Positions 1-10,500 of a stretch of DNA of 64,000 bases are shown here, piece by piece. Source of the stretch: Oxynema aestuarii AP17 (GTDB taxonomy: Bacteria; Cyanobacteriota; Cyanobacteriia; Cyanobacteriales; Laspinemataceae). The translations under genes were made by a program, and so were the position numbers. Each line of letters starts with the position of its first letter. Positions within the stretch are counted from its first letter, which is position 1. Location: positions 4,385,501 through 4,449,500 of the forward strand of contig NZ_CP051167.1 in the NCBI RefSeq assembly GCF_012295525.1, read 5' to 3'. The notes under the pieces were generated by a model, which was given only the letters and a program-made list of their open reading frames with translations, had not been told where the DNA came from and did not search any database.

Positions 1-1765
1 CCTGTTGCTTGGCTTGATACATTGCCGCTTCGGCATGTTTGAGCAAGATCGGCGCCGTTTCGCCGTCGTAAGGGGCTAAGGCGATGCCGAGACAGGCGCT
101 GAGATAGAGTTCACGCCCTTGGAAATAGAACGGCTGTTGCAAGCTGTCGAGCAGTTCGCGACCGATATCGATGATATCTTCGGCATAAGTGATGTTGGGT
201 AACATCAAGACGAACTCGTCCCCATGCCAGCGTCCCAAGAGAGATCCGCGATCTTGGAAGCGATCGCGGTAGGTTTCCAAACATCTTTGCAGGCGCCGGG
301 TGACGTCGGTCAAGACGTAATCGCCCCCCGCGTGGGAAAAAGTTTCGTTAATAGTTTGGAAGCGATCGAGGTCTAAGATCGCCACGGCGAGCATTTCGCC
401 CTGTTCGCGCAAGTGTAGCAAAGCTAAAGATAGCTGCCGCTCGAACAAGACGGAATTGGGCAATTGCGTGAGAGTATCGTAAGAAGCCTGACTGTGAGTT
501 AAGCGCGTCACCCGGTGTTGGGTGAGGGCGGCGTAGAGATGGAGTCCCAAGCGTTGGGCGAGTTGGAGGTCTTCCGGAGACCAGTTCGGGGTCAGGCGCT
601 CGATCGCGCACCACTCGGCAAAGGACTGTCTCGGCATTTGATTGCGCGGGTCCGAATTGTGGCGACCTGCCCAGCGCTTTTCGATGTCGCGGGCGTGCCG
701 AAATAGCACTAAAGAACCGACCCATTGATTGCAATAGCGCAGGGGAACGATCAGTAAGGATTGGATCGGCGTAGGGGCGAAGAGGGCGGCGAGATCTTGC
801 CAGTGGGGGTCTGCGTCGAGTTGGGCGACGGTGTAGGGAAACGCCCCTTGGGGAGGATCGGCGATCGCCGCCGCCGGGTCTTGGCGATCGCGCGATTTCG
901 ACCCGCCATATTTGGTCAGTTGTTGCCAGAGGGCGTAACTTTCGAGATCTTCGCGGGCGGGTTGTTCGCCGCAGATAAAGCACTGGGAGGGTTCTCCGGT
1001 TAAATCGGCGCCCACGTACAGCCGACCGCCATCGGCGTTGAGTGCCGTCACGCACTCATTCAGGGCCGTTTGCCAGAGGCGATCTCGATCGCCGCCGCCG
1101 TCGAGTTGTCGGCTTAAGCGGGCGACAATCTGTTCCTGACGCACTTGTTCTTGAGCTTTAGCAATCAAACTGGTTTGGGCGATCGCGATCGAGATTTGAT
1201 GGGCTAACAGATCGATCGTTTGTAATTCCGTTTCGCTGTAGCGGCGCGGTTCGCTGTGGTGTGCTACCAGTAGGCCCCACAATTGGGCGCGATATCCTTC
1301 CGGCGTCGCCCCGCGATCGAAAATCGGAACCGCCAGAGACGAGAGCACCCCCATCGCCAACAAATATTGAAGGTGACACGGATCGACCGGGGCGTAATTG
1401 GGACCTGCGGTTTCCCCGTCCGACTCCTGCGGTCCCAAGCGATTGAGAATTTTGCGCTTCGACGCCACATCGACGATCGTGCGCAGGTGTCCTTTCGCAA
1501 AGCGATCGCGGGCGTAAGCGGGAATGTCCGTGGCGGGAAAATGCAAGCCGAGTAAGGAAGGCAGGCGATCGCCCCCAATGGCTTCGGCGATCACTTCGCC
1601 ACTCCCGTCGGCAGCGAATTGGTAAATTTTGACGCGATCGACCGCCAGAAATTCGCGAATTTGGCTGACAATTCCCGCTAAAATTTCTTGCAGATCGAAA
1701 GAATCGTGAATGCAATTGACGATTTGATAGAGTAATTGCTCTTGAAGGCGGAGGGGTTTAAACAT
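1..1765 (-). CDS. bilin-type GAF / GAF / GGDEF sensor protein (C-terminus beyond window)
   Basis: The gene runs off the left edge; 588 codons are visible from the ATG at 1763-1765. Residues 20-180 form a phytochrome/cyanobacteriochrome-class GAF domain: FPATDIPAYAR near 76-86 and DPCHLQYLLAMGV near 128-140, where C130-H131 is the usual bilin-attachment Cys-His pair. A second, less typical GAF-like region follows (about 190-385). A GGDEF domain comes next (about 410 on), with ILDLDRFQTINETF and the signature reading WHGDEF near 513-518 instead of GGDEF. A phosphodiesterase EAL domain could follow outside the window. Known of the families: such proteins are light-responsive c-di-GMP enzymes. 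Inferred: light-controlled c-di-GMP turnover; the first Gly of the signature is lost, so cyclase activity is uncertain. Confidence 0.85.
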   Translation of the reverse strand, partial: MFKPLRLQEQLLYQIVNCIHDSFDLQEILAGIVSQIREFLAVDRVKIYQFAADGSGEVIAEAIGGDRLPSLLGLHFPATDIPAYARDRFAKGHLRTIVDVASKRKILNRLGPQESDGETAGPNYAPVDPCHLQYLLAMGVLSSLAVPIFDRGATPEGYRAQLWGLLVAHHSEPRRYSETELQTIDLLAHQISIAIAQTSLIAKAQEQVRQEQIVARLSRQLDGGGDRDRLWQTALNECVTALNADGGRLYVGADLTGEPSQCFICGEQPAREDLESYALWQQLTKYGGSKSRDRQDPAAAIADPPQGAFPYTVAQLDADPHWQDLAALFAPTPIQSLLIVPLRYCNQWVGSLVLFRHARDIEKRWAGRHNSDPRNQMPRQSFAEWCAIERLTPNWSPEDLQLAQRLGLHLYAALTQHRVTRLTHSQASYDTLTQLPNSVLFERQLSLALLHLREQGEMLAVAILDLDRFQTINETFSHAGGDYVLTDVTRRLQRCLETYRDRFQDRGSLLGRWHGDEFVLMLPNITYAEDIIDIGRELLDSLQQPFYFQGRELYLSACLGIALAPYDGETAPILLKHAEAAMYQAKQQ

Positions 1766-2082
1766 ACTGGCTGGCGTTCTCCAGACGAGCTGAGGAAAGC
1801 AAAAATGATTTTAACTTTAGGGTGACATAAACCCAGGATTGAATAACAAGAATTTAAAAAAAATTATTCAACTGTAATATCGCGAAAATTAAAACAATTT
1901 ATGTAAGAATTTATGTAAGAATGAAATGTTATCGCGATCGCCACCGATCGCCACCGATCGCCCCCGCCAACCAACAGGGATCGCCCGCGCTCGCGCCATT
2001 CACTCCGAGAAAAGATTAAAAAATGAGTGCGAGGGACTCATCGAGGGAGCGATCCCGCAAAAATCGTCAACGGCGATCGGGT
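1766..2082. other. intergenic gap with short tandem repeats
   Basis: No gene is seen in these 317 bases between the divergent starts/ends of the GAF-GGDEF gene and msrA. The AT-rich part holds a 12-base direct repeat (ATTTATGTAAGA twice, near 1898-1921). This is followed by a HIP1-derived run of three 10-base units at 1935-1964. Confidence 0.6.
1935..1964. repeat. three tandem copies of a HIP1-derived 10-mer
   Basis: The unit CGATCGCCAC occurs twice and is followed by CGATCGCCCC. It looks like local expansion of the HIP1 core found everywhere in this genome. Confidence 0.8.
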
Positions 2083-2556
2083 CTAATTTTGATTAGGTTT
2101 TAACTTTTTCTCGAAATATTGCTGGTGTTCCTCCGCCGCCAACCAAAACTCACCGATCGGTTCGATTTGGGTGGCGATCGGCTTTTCAAACTTTCCCGAT
2201 CGTTCCCAAGTTAATTTAGACCGTCGCGCCGCCCGTTCTTGTTGGGAATCGTGATAAAAAATAACCGAACGATATTGTTCGCCGCGATCGGGACCTTGGC
2301 GATCGACTTGGGTGGGATCGTGGCAAGTCCAAAAGACTTCCAGCAAATCCTCATAACTGAGGCGATCGCGATCGTACTCGATTTGTACCGCTTCTGCATG
2401 TCCCGTAATCCGGGCGCAAACATCGAGATAACAGGGGTTGGGGAAATGCCCCCCAGTATAGCCGACCGAGGTAGACACCACCCCGGGAACTTGTCGAAAT
2501 CGTCGTTCGACCCCCCAAAAACAGCCTGCGGCAAAGGTCGCTTTTTCTAAAACCAT
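2083..2556 (-). CDS. msrA: peptide-methionine (S)-S-oxide reductase MsrA
   Basis: A 157-residue protein, normal for short MsrA. It reduces the S-epimer of methionine sulfoxide in proteins, in the cytoplasm, using thioredoxin. The catalytic GCFWGVE motif is near residues 11-17 (Cys12). The family motifs [16 protein letters not shown] and [17 protein letters not shown] follow. The ATG start is supported by the motif lying at the expected distance. It is a single gene; the next gene rightward (ccbP remnant) is divergent. No resolving Cys pair is evident at the C-terminus. Confidence 0.96.
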   Translation of the reverse strand: MVLEKATFAAGCFWGVERRFRQVPGVVSTSVGYTGGHFPNPCYLDVCARITGHAEAVQIEYDRDRLSYEDLLEVFWTCHDPTQVDRQGPDRGEQYRSVIFYHDSQQERAARRSKLTWERSGKFEKPIATQIEPIGEFWLAAEEHQQYFEKKLKPNQN

Positions 2557-2730
2557 GAGTCACTTATCGGTAAATTGCGAGCAGAAGATTGGCAGAAATC
2601 AGCCGTAGAAAACCGCCTCTGCCGAGGGGCGATCGAAGGTTGGTAACGGCGGCGATCGCCCCGGGCTGAAATAGGAGGGCGATCGCTTCTTTACCGGGTT
2701 AATTTCTGTTATACAGTAAAATCATCGGCT

Positions 2731-2759
2731 GTAAAGACATGGCAATGCCGTGTCTTTAC
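2731..2759. repeat. 29-bp palindromic intergenic repeat (family member 1)
   Basis: The arms GTAAAGACATGGCA and TGCCGTGTCTTTAC pair with one mismatch around a central base. The same design recurs at 36266-36294 with a perfect palindrome. As RNA it would be a long hairpin. It lies between msrA and the ccbP remnant. Confidence 0.8.
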
Positions 2760-2816
2760 GGGGAATTGGCGACTCGATCCAGTCGATCTCAGATTTAACA
2801 GATTTAGGAGTGCTAT

Positions 2817-3204
2817 ATGATTAGCCCCGAGAAAGAAGCTGAAATTCAACAACGCATCGACGATGAAATTATCGTTGACGCATACAACGATGAAGAAGTC
2901 ATGATGTCGTGGTATTGCTACTTGCAAGATAACATCTCTTTTCCTTTTGAGGCCGAGTGGACGAGTAGCCGCAGCTCGTCTGCCAACAAGAGAACACAAC
3001 GGAAAGTCCAAGTTGTGGATATATCTTCAGAGGAACAATGCGAAAGAGGAACAATGCGAACGGGAGATCTTCGTCGAAATTGAAATCAAAGGAGGAAAGA
3101 TCGAGGATCGAATTAGCGTTCCGTTAATCAATATCAAACCGATCGATGCAGACGAACGTTCCCGACAAGCGATCGGCGATTGGCATTATTGGTGGGAGCA
3201 GTAA
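2817..3204 (+). pseudogene. ccbP: CcbP-type calcium-binding protein gene, frameshifted by a 16-bp tandem duplication
   Basis: The first frame starts MISPEKEAEIQQRIDDEI and reads DAYNDEEVMMSWYCYLQDN, then VVDISSEEQCE. The rest, EREIFVEIEIKGGKIEDR through DWHYWWEQ, lies in the +1 frame. At the switch, AGAGGAACAATGCGAA is present twice in tandem (3029-3044 and 3045-3060). Removing one copy restores a continuous 123-residue protein of the usual CcbP length. Known of the family: CcbP is a small acidic cyanobacterial Ca2+-binding protein linked to calcium control in Anabaena. Inferred: recently inactivated, or reversible by slippage between the repeats. A sequencing error is possible but unlikely for a 16-base insertion. 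Confidence 0.8.
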
Positions 3205-3342
3205 AAAGGCGATCGCCTCGGGTCAACTGGCGACCGAGGGGGGCGATCGCCGCCGAAAATGGTAGAAAAGAGAGGAACGGTTAGCTCCGAAATGGTGACC
3301 GTTCCCGAGAACGGCTCCCATTGCTGTTGAAATCAACCGATC

Positions 3343-4590
3343 ATGACCGATTGCCCCCCACAACCGAAAACTTACGACCTCGTTTTAGGCGGTCAAAACC
3401 TGCCGCTTTCCGGTGCCGTCCTCGGCGGACTCGACGGGGTGAAGCAACGCTTGGCGACGGCGCAAGTACAGCAGAAAATTAACGCCCTCCATCAAGCCTT
3501 GCACTACGGTCAACCGGGGTTAGAGTTAATCGTCGAAACCCTCAAAGATGCGGATCCGCAAATTCAGAAATCCGCCTATTTGCTGCTGCGGGAGCGATCG
3601 GAACCGGAAGTTAAGCGAGCCCTTGCAACGGTCAATCCTTACGAATATCTGACTCGGATCGATACCCTCAACGGTCATAAAGGGTTGGTGTTGTGTGTCG
3701 CCTTCAGTCCCGACGGACAGACCTTAGCCACCAGTGGGAGTGGGGACAAGGCGATCGCCATGTGGGATATCAGTAGCGGTAAAAAACTAAAAACCTTACA
3801 GGGTCACGGGGATTGGGTCAACGCGATCGCCTTCAACCCCCAAGGCCCGACCTGCGCCAGTTGCAGCAGCGACGGCACGATCAAGATTTGGGATACGAGC
3901 AGTGGCAATCCCCTGGGTACCTTACAAGGTCATACCGGGGCCGTTTACAGCCTCGCCTACACCCCGGACGGACGCACCTTAGTGACGGGAAGTGCGGACT
4001 GCACGATCGACATCTGGGATCTCAGTCAGGGGAGACGTTCCGGTTCGGCGTCCTTGCAGCGCACCTTACTCGGTCATCAAAGTCGCGTCGAAGGGGTGGC
4101 GGTCAGTCCCGACGGAAAGATCGTCGCCAGTAGCAGTTGGGACCGGACGATTCAGTTGTGGGATCTCGAAACCGGACAGTCATTTCAAACCTTGCGGGCT
4201 CATCAAGGGTTAGTGGTCGGGGTCGCGTTCAGCCCCACTGGAAAGCACTTAGTGAGCTATAGTACCGATACGACGATCGCCGTTTGGAAGTTATTCGGTC
4301 GCGGTTTGGGAACCGTAGCGACATTGCAACATACTTTGTGTGGCCACGAGGAACGGGTGAATAGTGTCAGCATCGCGCCGGACGGTCGAACCCTGATCGG
4401 TGGCAGTCGCGACGGCACGATCTCCATTTGGGACTTGCATCGGGGGGAATTACTCGGCAGCGTGCGCTCTCATAGCGGTTGGGTCAACAGCGTCGCTTAT
4501 ACCGTGCGAACCACCTATCCGCAATCCCGTCAAAAAATGTTATTGGCGAGTGGGGGATTTGGCGGGGCGATCGAGCTGTGGACGATTTAG
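3343..4590 (+). CDS. WD40-repeat protein with N-terminal helical repeat region
   Basis: A 415-residue protein. Residues 1-105 are helical, with a HEAT-like/GUN4-N-like stretch (LADAD-type segment PQIQKSAYLLLRERSEPEVKR). Residues 106-415 hold about seven WD40 units. Examples are GHKGLVLCVAFSPDGQTLAT, GHGDWVNAIAFNPQ, GHTGAVYSLAYTPDG, GHQSRVEGVAVSPDG, AHQGLVVGVAFSP and GHEERVNSVSIAPDG. Together they are enough for one closed beta-propeller. No catalytic, signal or membrane segment is seen, so a cytoplasmic scaffold is likely; the partner is unknown. It stands alone, convergent with the kinase gene to its right. Confidence 0.9.
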   Translation: MTDCPPQPKTYDLVLGGQNLPLSGAVLGGLDGVKQRLATAQVQQKINALHQALHYGQPGLELIVETLKDADPQIQKSAYLLLRERSEPEVKRALATVNPYEYLTRIDTLNGHKGLVLCVAFSPDGQTLATSGSGDKAIAMWDISSGKKLKTLQGHGDWVNAIAFNPQGPTCASCSSDGTIKIWDTSSGNPLGTLQGHTGAVYSLAYTPDGRTLVTGSADCTIDIWDLSQGRRSGSASLQRTLLGHQSRVEGVAVSPDGKIVASSSWDRTIQLWDLETGQSFQTLRAHQGLVVGVAFSPTGKHLVSYSTDTTIAVWKLFGRGLGTVATLQHTLCGHEERVNSVSIAPDGRTLIGGSRDGTISIWDLHRGELLGSVRSHSGWVNSVAYTVRTTYPQSRQKMLLASGGFGGAIELWTI

Positions 4591-4643
4591 GGATTTTAGA
4601 GTTTAGATTTTAGAGTTATAGAGTTTATAGTTTATAGTTATTA

Positions 4644-4680
4644 CAATTAAGGTCGATTCAATTGCCATCGATGACGAGAT
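4644..4680. repeat. 37-bp dispersed repeat, copy 1
   Basis: The 37 bases starting CAATTAAGGTCGAT recur at 53451-53487 with only three differences. The 15-mer TAGTCATTTCAATTT beside the second copy also occurs here in inverted orientation near 4897-4911. It is probably the relic of a small dispersed element. Confidence 0.7.
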
Positions 4681-4807
4681 CTTGTAGGGGCAAACAATTT
4701 TTTGCCCCGACTTGTTTCATATTTTCTTTCAAATATCTAATACCATTTTTCTAAACCCTCGCTCTCTCATCATTGTGGTTTCAAATAAGAATGCGACACA
4801 ATATCTG

Positions 4808-4837
4808 TGTAGAGGTGATTCGCGAATCACCTCTACA
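4808..4837. repeat. perfect 30-bp palindrome (hairpin repeat family)
   Basis: Both 15-base arms are TGTAGAGGTGATTCG read on opposite strands. The same architecture, an outer GTAG...CTAC clamp with a CG-rich centre, is seen at 31769-31796. That points to a dispersed family rather than a simple terminator. Confidence 0.85.
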
Positions 4838-4971
4838 GGGTGTGGGTAAACTCACTCTTAAAGGCGCTGTAAATGCCAGAATCTGTCTCAATCTAAATTG
4901 AAATGACTATATTTTTAAAAACCAGTATTATAACCCCTTATTCGATCTCCTCTCCCTCAATTGTCTCTGGC

Positions 4972-7281
4972 TTATGGATGGGTATGAAAACGATCGCCCG
5001 AGGAGTTACCGACGGGGGCTTCCCGATGAATAGCCGCCGCAGAAGTGAGGGATAAAGATTCGCGAGGGTTGCCATCGACCGGAAAAGCCACCGTAAACGT
5101 CGTTCCTCCCGACGGGCGATCGCCTTTCAATTGACTGGTGACTTTCACGTGACCGCCGTGGAGTTCGACACAACGTTTGACAATTGCCAATCCCATACCC
5201 GTCCCGCCAATTTTACCGACATTGCGACAGCGTTGGAACGCATCAAAAACATAGGGTAAATCCTCTTCGGGAATGCCGATCCCGGAATCTTTGACCTGAA
5301 AAATGGCGCGATCGCCTTCGGAAAAGACCCGAAACTCGACCGCCGTATTTTCCGGAGAATATTTAATCGCATTCGAGAGTAAATTGCTCAAAATATGATA
5401 CAAGAGTTTTCGATCGAGACAGACCTCTGGCAAGGTTCCGACACATTGGAAATCGAGGAAGAGATCGTCGCCGTGATTCCCTTGGAACTCTTCGACTAAA
5501 TCCTGACAAAATGTATTCAAATTCAGGGGAGCGGGCTTGCATTCTAAGCGTCCCGACTCCGTGCGCGCCAGAGTCAAAACATCTTCTAACAATTCGTTCA
5601 TGTGGATGGCGGCTTTTTGAATGCGTTGCAAACAGTTATCGAGCTTTTCGGGGGTACCGTGGTTGACCGATTCGAGATAAAATTCCAACAAATCCGCCGA
5701 AGAAACAATCGTCGTCAACGGCGTTTTGAACTCGTGAGAAACCATTGAAATGAAGTGAGTTTTCAACTCGTTGAGTTCTTTTTCCTTCCCTAGGGCTTTG
5801 AGTGTTTCTTCTTCGGCGCGCTTGCGTTCGGTAATATCGCGACCGACCGCTTGAAATTCGAGGAGGCGATCGCGATCGTCGAAAATCGCCCGTTCGCTCC
5901 ACTGTTGCCAACGAGTTTCGCCATTAGACATCACCAAAGACGACTCGCGCTCGATCGCGGCACTCTCACTGAGATCTCGTTCGAGATCCGGAGAGAGAGG
6001 CAGGTGAGAACCGCCGTTGAGTTCGCAGCGATCCAGTTCAAAATAGCGGCGATAGGCTTCGTTCGCAAACGTCAGGTTGCCATTGGCATCGAAACGACAA
6101 ATCAACTCCGTTTGATCCTCGACGATCGCGCGATAGCGAGCCTCACTGGCTTGGAGAGCGCTTAACGCCGCCGAACGGTCCAGATGGAGGGCGATCGCCG
6201 CCGCCGCACCCCGTAACATGTCGATAGGAGACGTCGGCTCGAAACGGCTGTTTTCCGTCACCGGACAACAAACATCGCCGGAACTACCGTCAGCTCCTTC
6301 GGATTGGTAAGCCGCAACAGTTTCGGGACAGTTTTCAAAGACGATCGCCCCGAAACAATTCCCCTCGATCGATAAAGGGACGATCGCGATCGAATCGACT
6401 TCGGCGTGTTGCAAGTTTTGCCGTTGTTCCGCCGGAAAATCTGCAGTGTATCCGGCGACGATCGCCCCGTCCCGGAGCCGTTCGAGCCACGCCTCGTGAA
6501 ACTGAAACCCTGCCGCTCGTTCCCAAGATTCCTCGCAGGGAGGACTTCCCGCCAACCAACAACAGCCCAAAGAAATCTGAAACGAGCCATTAGCGGGCTG
6601 AAACTTCCATAAAAACGCCCGTTCGGCGCCAATCGCCTCGCCGATGGGTTGGAGTAAATCGAGGGCGTGACAATCTTGAGGACAAAGTAAATTTGCATCC
6701 CGAGGCAGATGGTGGGACTGAGGTCTAGAGAGATCGAACCCATCGGCGACCACCGATCCGGTTGACCTCCTAGAGCGATCTTCTGCTTGTGTTCCGTCAC
6801 CGGAGAGCGATCGCCCCGGGACGCAAACCGATTCGTTCGCCAACAAGCGACGCTGAACGCGAACCAGCGCCGACAGATTGCGATTGGCTTCACTCAAGCG
6901 TGCGGTGACTTGCTGCAAGCGCAATCCCGCACGAACCCGCGCCGATAACTCTTCCGCGTCGATCGGTTTGGAGAGAAACTCATCGGCCCCGGCGTCCAAA
7001 CCTTCCACGCGATGGTTAATTTCGCCGCGAGAAGAGGTCAGTAAAATAAAGAACGTATTGCCTAAACGAGGATCGGCCTTGAGCTGACGACAAACTTCTA
7101 CGCCGTCGTAAAATGGCATCACCCAATCGCAGATAATCAAGTCCGGACGATGTTCGCGGGCTTGTTCTAACCCTTCCCGTCCGTCCTTCGCCGCAAAGAC
7201 TTGATAGCCTTCTAATTGCAAATTGCGTTTGAGCAGTAAGCGAGTCGCGCCGTCGTCATCGATGACCAGTATTTTAGCCAT
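4972..7281 (-). CDS. receiver-GAF-PAS sensor histidine kinase
   Basis: A 769-residue protein. Residues 1-125 are a receiver domain (VIDDD, D52 in ICDWVMP, K in LSKPID). Residues 180-370 form a GAF-like region interrupted by low-complexity loops. Residues about 375-500 are a PAS/PAC domain (ASEARYRAIVEDQTELICRF). HisKA has H526 in SMVSHEFKTPL. HATPase_c shows NAIKYS, DSGIGIPEED and GGTGMGLAIVKR. It should autophosphorylate at H526 and hand phosphate to its own or another receiver; no DNA-binding output is present. It is cytoplasmic, with no membrane helices. The next gene upstream, a giant kinase, is on the same strand but is separated by a terminator, so the two are probably transcribed apart. 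Confidence 0.92.
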   Translation of the reverse strand: MAKILVIDDDGATRLLLKRNLQLEGYQVFAAKDGREGLEQAREHRPDLIICDWVMPFYDGVEVCRQLKADPRLGNTFFILLTSSRGEINHRVEGLDAGADEFLSKPIDAEELSARVRAGLRLQQVTARLSEANRNLSALVRVQRRLLANESVCVPGRSLSGDGTQAEDRSRRSTGSVVADGFDLSRPQSHHLPRDANLLCPQDCHALDLLQPIGEAIGAERAFLWKFQPANGSFQISLGCCWLAGSPPCEESWERAAGFQFHEAWLERLRDGAIVAGYTADFPAEQRQNLQHAEVDSIAIVPLSIEGNCFGAIVFENCPETVAAYQSEGADGSSGDVCCPVTENSRFEPTSPIDMLRGAAAAIALHLDRSAALSALQASEARYRAIVEDQTELICRFDANGNLTFANEAYRRYFELDRCELNGGSHLPLSPDLERDLSESAAIERESSLVMSNGETRWQQWSERAIFDDRDRLLEFQAVGRDITERKRAEEETLKALGKEKELNELKTHFISMVSHEFKTPLTTIVSSADLLEFYLESVNHGTPEKLDNCLQRIQKAAIHMNELLEDVLTLARTESGRLECKPAPLNLNTFCQDLVEEFQGNHGDDLFLDFQCVGTLPEVCLDRKLLYHILSNLLSNAIKYSPENTAVEFRVFSEGDRAIFQVKDSGIGIPEEDLPYVFDAFQRCRNVGKIGGTGMGLAIVKRCVELHGGHVKVTSQLKGDRPSGGTTFTVAFPVDGNPRESLSLTSAAAIHREAPVGNSSGDRFHTHP

Positions 7282-7508
7282 GTTTGTTCGAGTCTCCCCT
7301 GTAAATGACTGTCCTGAGTTTGTAAGTCGCCACCCTTTAAACCTAAAATTTTTGATAATGATTGGGTAAAGGCGCCAAAGTGCGAGCGTTGCCAGGGATA
7401 GGAGAATATCTCTATCCTGTCCGAGCGAGTTTTCGAGAATATACCAACTTGGTTCCAGCTAAACATATCCATCGAACGACAGTAATCCGCAATATGACCG
7501 ATCGCCGC

Positions 7509-7557
7509 CAAAAAACTTCCGCAATTATGCTGAAATTTCCTCAGTAAAATTGCGGAA
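7509..7557 (-). terminator. Rho-independent terminator of the giant kinase gene
   Basis: Reading the minus strand directly after the stop codon, TTCCGCAATT pairs with AATTGCGGAA across a 21-base loop. It is followed by GTTTTTTGG. The 10-bp stem plus T-run fits an intrinsic terminator. Confidence 0.75.
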
Positions 7558-10500
7558 TTATTCCGGGTTAGTGTCAAACTTCCCGGTCTGTAAACTCCGT
7601 AAAAATACTCGAACGCGCTCGAAAATTGTCTCTAGTTCCTCCATGTAGTCGGGAACGGCATCGAGCTGATTTTGTTTCGCCATTTGTTCGATCGCGTGGG
7701 CAATCTCCGGCATCGAGTGGATGGCGACCGTGGCGCTGCTCCCTTTGAGCTGGTGGGCGTGACGGGCGAGGGCGATCGCGTCCGAGGCGGCTAAGGCTGC
7801 GTCGATCTTGGCAAGATAACCCGAGGCATCGTCTACAAACGCCTGCAACAGTTCGATTTGAAACGCGCGATCGCCGCGACTGAGGGCGTGCAGGCGATCG
7901 CGGTCCACCGGGCATTCCTCGGGGTCGGAGGGAGGCGGGGATGCGATCTGCGGTGGTGTCGGTTCCACCGGAGGGGTTTCTACGGCGATCGCCTCGGCGT
8001 CGCGAGAGATCGACTCGAATTGTGCGACCCAGAGGCGAACCCGTTCCAGGGCCGCTTCGATCGCCGTCGCGATCGCCCCGGTGTGGGTAATATTTCCCTG
8101 GCGTGCATCTTCTTCGAGGGTCGCCACCAAATCGGGAATCGTGCGAATGCCGACACTGAGACTGGCGCCTTTAATTTGATGGGCGGCGCGGGCGACTTGG
8201 GGGGCGTCTCCCTGAGTTAACCCCTGTTTGAGAGCTGCGAGATAATCGTTGCAGTCGTTGAGAAAGACCGTTACTAACTCCCGTTGGAAGTCGCGATCGC
8301 CCCGGGAGACCTTCTGTAAATGAGCCAAATCCACCGGGATGCCGTTATTGGGGGCATGAGCGGCGGGCGACACCGCCACGGGAGCGAGATTCTCCTGGGG
8401 AGACGGTTCGCGAACGCCGTGCGAGGGTTGCCACGGCGTCCAGCGTCTCAAGATCCCCTCTAAATCTTCCACAGTGACGGGTTTGCTCAAATAATCGTCC
8501 ATCCCCGCCGCCAGACATTTTTCACGATCGCCCTTCATCGCGTAGGCGGTCAATCCCACCACCGTCGTACGACCTTCGCCGCCTTCGCGATGCTCCGTTG
8601 CAGACCCTTCGCGAGCGCGTAACTGGCGCGTGGCGTCGTAACCGTCGAGGACGGGCATCTGGCAGTCCATCAACACCAAATCGTAACGCTCCCGGGCGAG
8701 ACGATCGAGGGCTTCGCGACCGTTACAGGCAACCTCCACCGCAATTCCCAAGACTTCCAGTTGACCCCTGACCACCTTCTGATTGATCGGCGTATCTTCC
8801 ACCAGCAGCACTTTCAGTCCCGACGAGGGCGCTAACGGCGTTCCCGTAGCCTCTCCAACGGAAAATCGCGGCTGACCGGGGGTGGGTAACGGCGAGACCA
8901 ATTCGCCGCGCAAACATTGCAGCAAGCGGGACGGGACGAGCGGTTCGATCGCGTATCCGGCAAAACCGCGATTGAGCAGAGCTTGGAGTGGTTCGATTTC
9001 GGCAAACAGACCGATCGCGATCGCCGCCGTGCCCGCGAGAGCTGCATTACCGCGCAACAGCCGTTCGAGCAGCTTCGGCGTACTTTTGACGATCGCCCAA
9101 TCGATCGCCAGAAAATCGAAGGGGCGCTCTTCCGTCAACGCCGTGTAAACCAGTGCCAACGCCTGCCGCAAGTCCGCCGCTTCCGTGACTTCGACCCCCC
9201 AATAGGCCGCCCACGCCGCGATCGCCTCGCGATCCGCCGCCCGTTCGCGAACCGCCAACAAGCGCCGACCCGTCAAACAGCCCGCCTCCGGGTTCGGTTC
9301 GGCGTCGCGATTGCATTCTAAAGGAACCTCGAACCAAAAAGTCGAACCGCGCCCGGGTTCGCTCTCCAGGCCGATTTCGCCGCCCATCAGATCCACGAGT
9401 TGCTTGGCGATCGCCAAACCCAACCCGGTGCCGCCATATTCCCGAGTGGTCGAGGGATCGACTTGGGAAAAACAGGTAAATAATTTGTCGCGGTCTTGGC
9501 GATCGATACCGATTCCCGTATCGTCAACCTCAAAGCGCAGCACCGTCGCCCTCTCGTCCCCGGGCGGCGTCGCCGCGTTGCGAACCCGTAACAGGATCTG
9601 ACCGCGTTGGGTAAATTTGACCGCATTGCCGAGTAAATTCGAGAGAATTTGCTTGAGGTGGTACAGATCCCCGCGTCGATCGCGCTCCACCTGCGGATCG
9701 AGAACGATCGCGAAACCGATCCCTTTGGCTTGAGCTTGCGGGCCGAATAAATTGAGCAATTCTTCGAGACCTTCGGCGAGGTCGAACGGATGGATTTCGA
9801 GCCGCATTTCTCCCACTTCGAGCTTGGAGAAATCGAGAATATCGTTAATTAAGGCCAGTAGATTTTGACCGCTCAAGCGCAACGTCTCCACGATATCCCG
9901 TTGTTGGGGCGTCAGCGACGAGTGCAGCAACAACTCGGTCATCCCCAAAACCCCATTCATCGGCGTGCGAATTTCGTGGCTCATATTGGCGAGAAATTGG
10001 GCTTTGAGTCGGGCGGTTTGTAAGGCGGCTTCCCGGGCTTCGACTAATTCGTCGATGATGTGAGTGGCGATCGCGATCCCGCCGACTTCCCCGGCGCTGG
10101 CGTACCACGGCTGAATTGCCCAGCGCAGGTAAATCCGCCGATCGTCCTCGATTTCGAGGCAGTCTTCCGGATGGGAAATCGCCTCGCCGTTGAAGGCGCG
10201 ATCGCACGGGTCGGCCCAGTGGCGCGCCAATTCGGGCAGCGTTTCCCCTAAGGTGCGTCCGACGAGAGATTCGTCACCGAGATCGTATTCTTCCACCCAG
10301 CGATCGCTGTACGCCAGATAACGCCATTGGCGTTCTCCCAGAGGCTCTTTTGGTGCATCGAACATCGCCATCGCGACCGGGGCGCGGGTGACAATTTCGC
10401 GCAGTTGCCGCCGTTCGCGATCGAGGGCCGCTTCGTAGGTTTTGCGTTCGGTGATGTCCGTGGCGATCCCGTCGATGCGGATCGCGCTGCCTTCCTCGTC

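Larger units (their letters stand above)
4591..4971. other. convergent intergenic gap with several hairpin repeats
   Basis: The 381 bases between two converging genes hold no gene. They contain a diverged repeat (4644-4680, see its own entry), an imperfect hairpin at 4684-4711 (GGGGCAAA/TTTGCCCC with a T-rich loop) and a perfect 30-bp palindrome (4808-4837). The hairpins probably stop transcription from both sides. Confidence 0.6.

Noticed and set aside
2709-3011. Minus-strand open frame over the ccbP remnant
   Set aside because: It is antisense to well-conserved CcbP text and shows no family motif.
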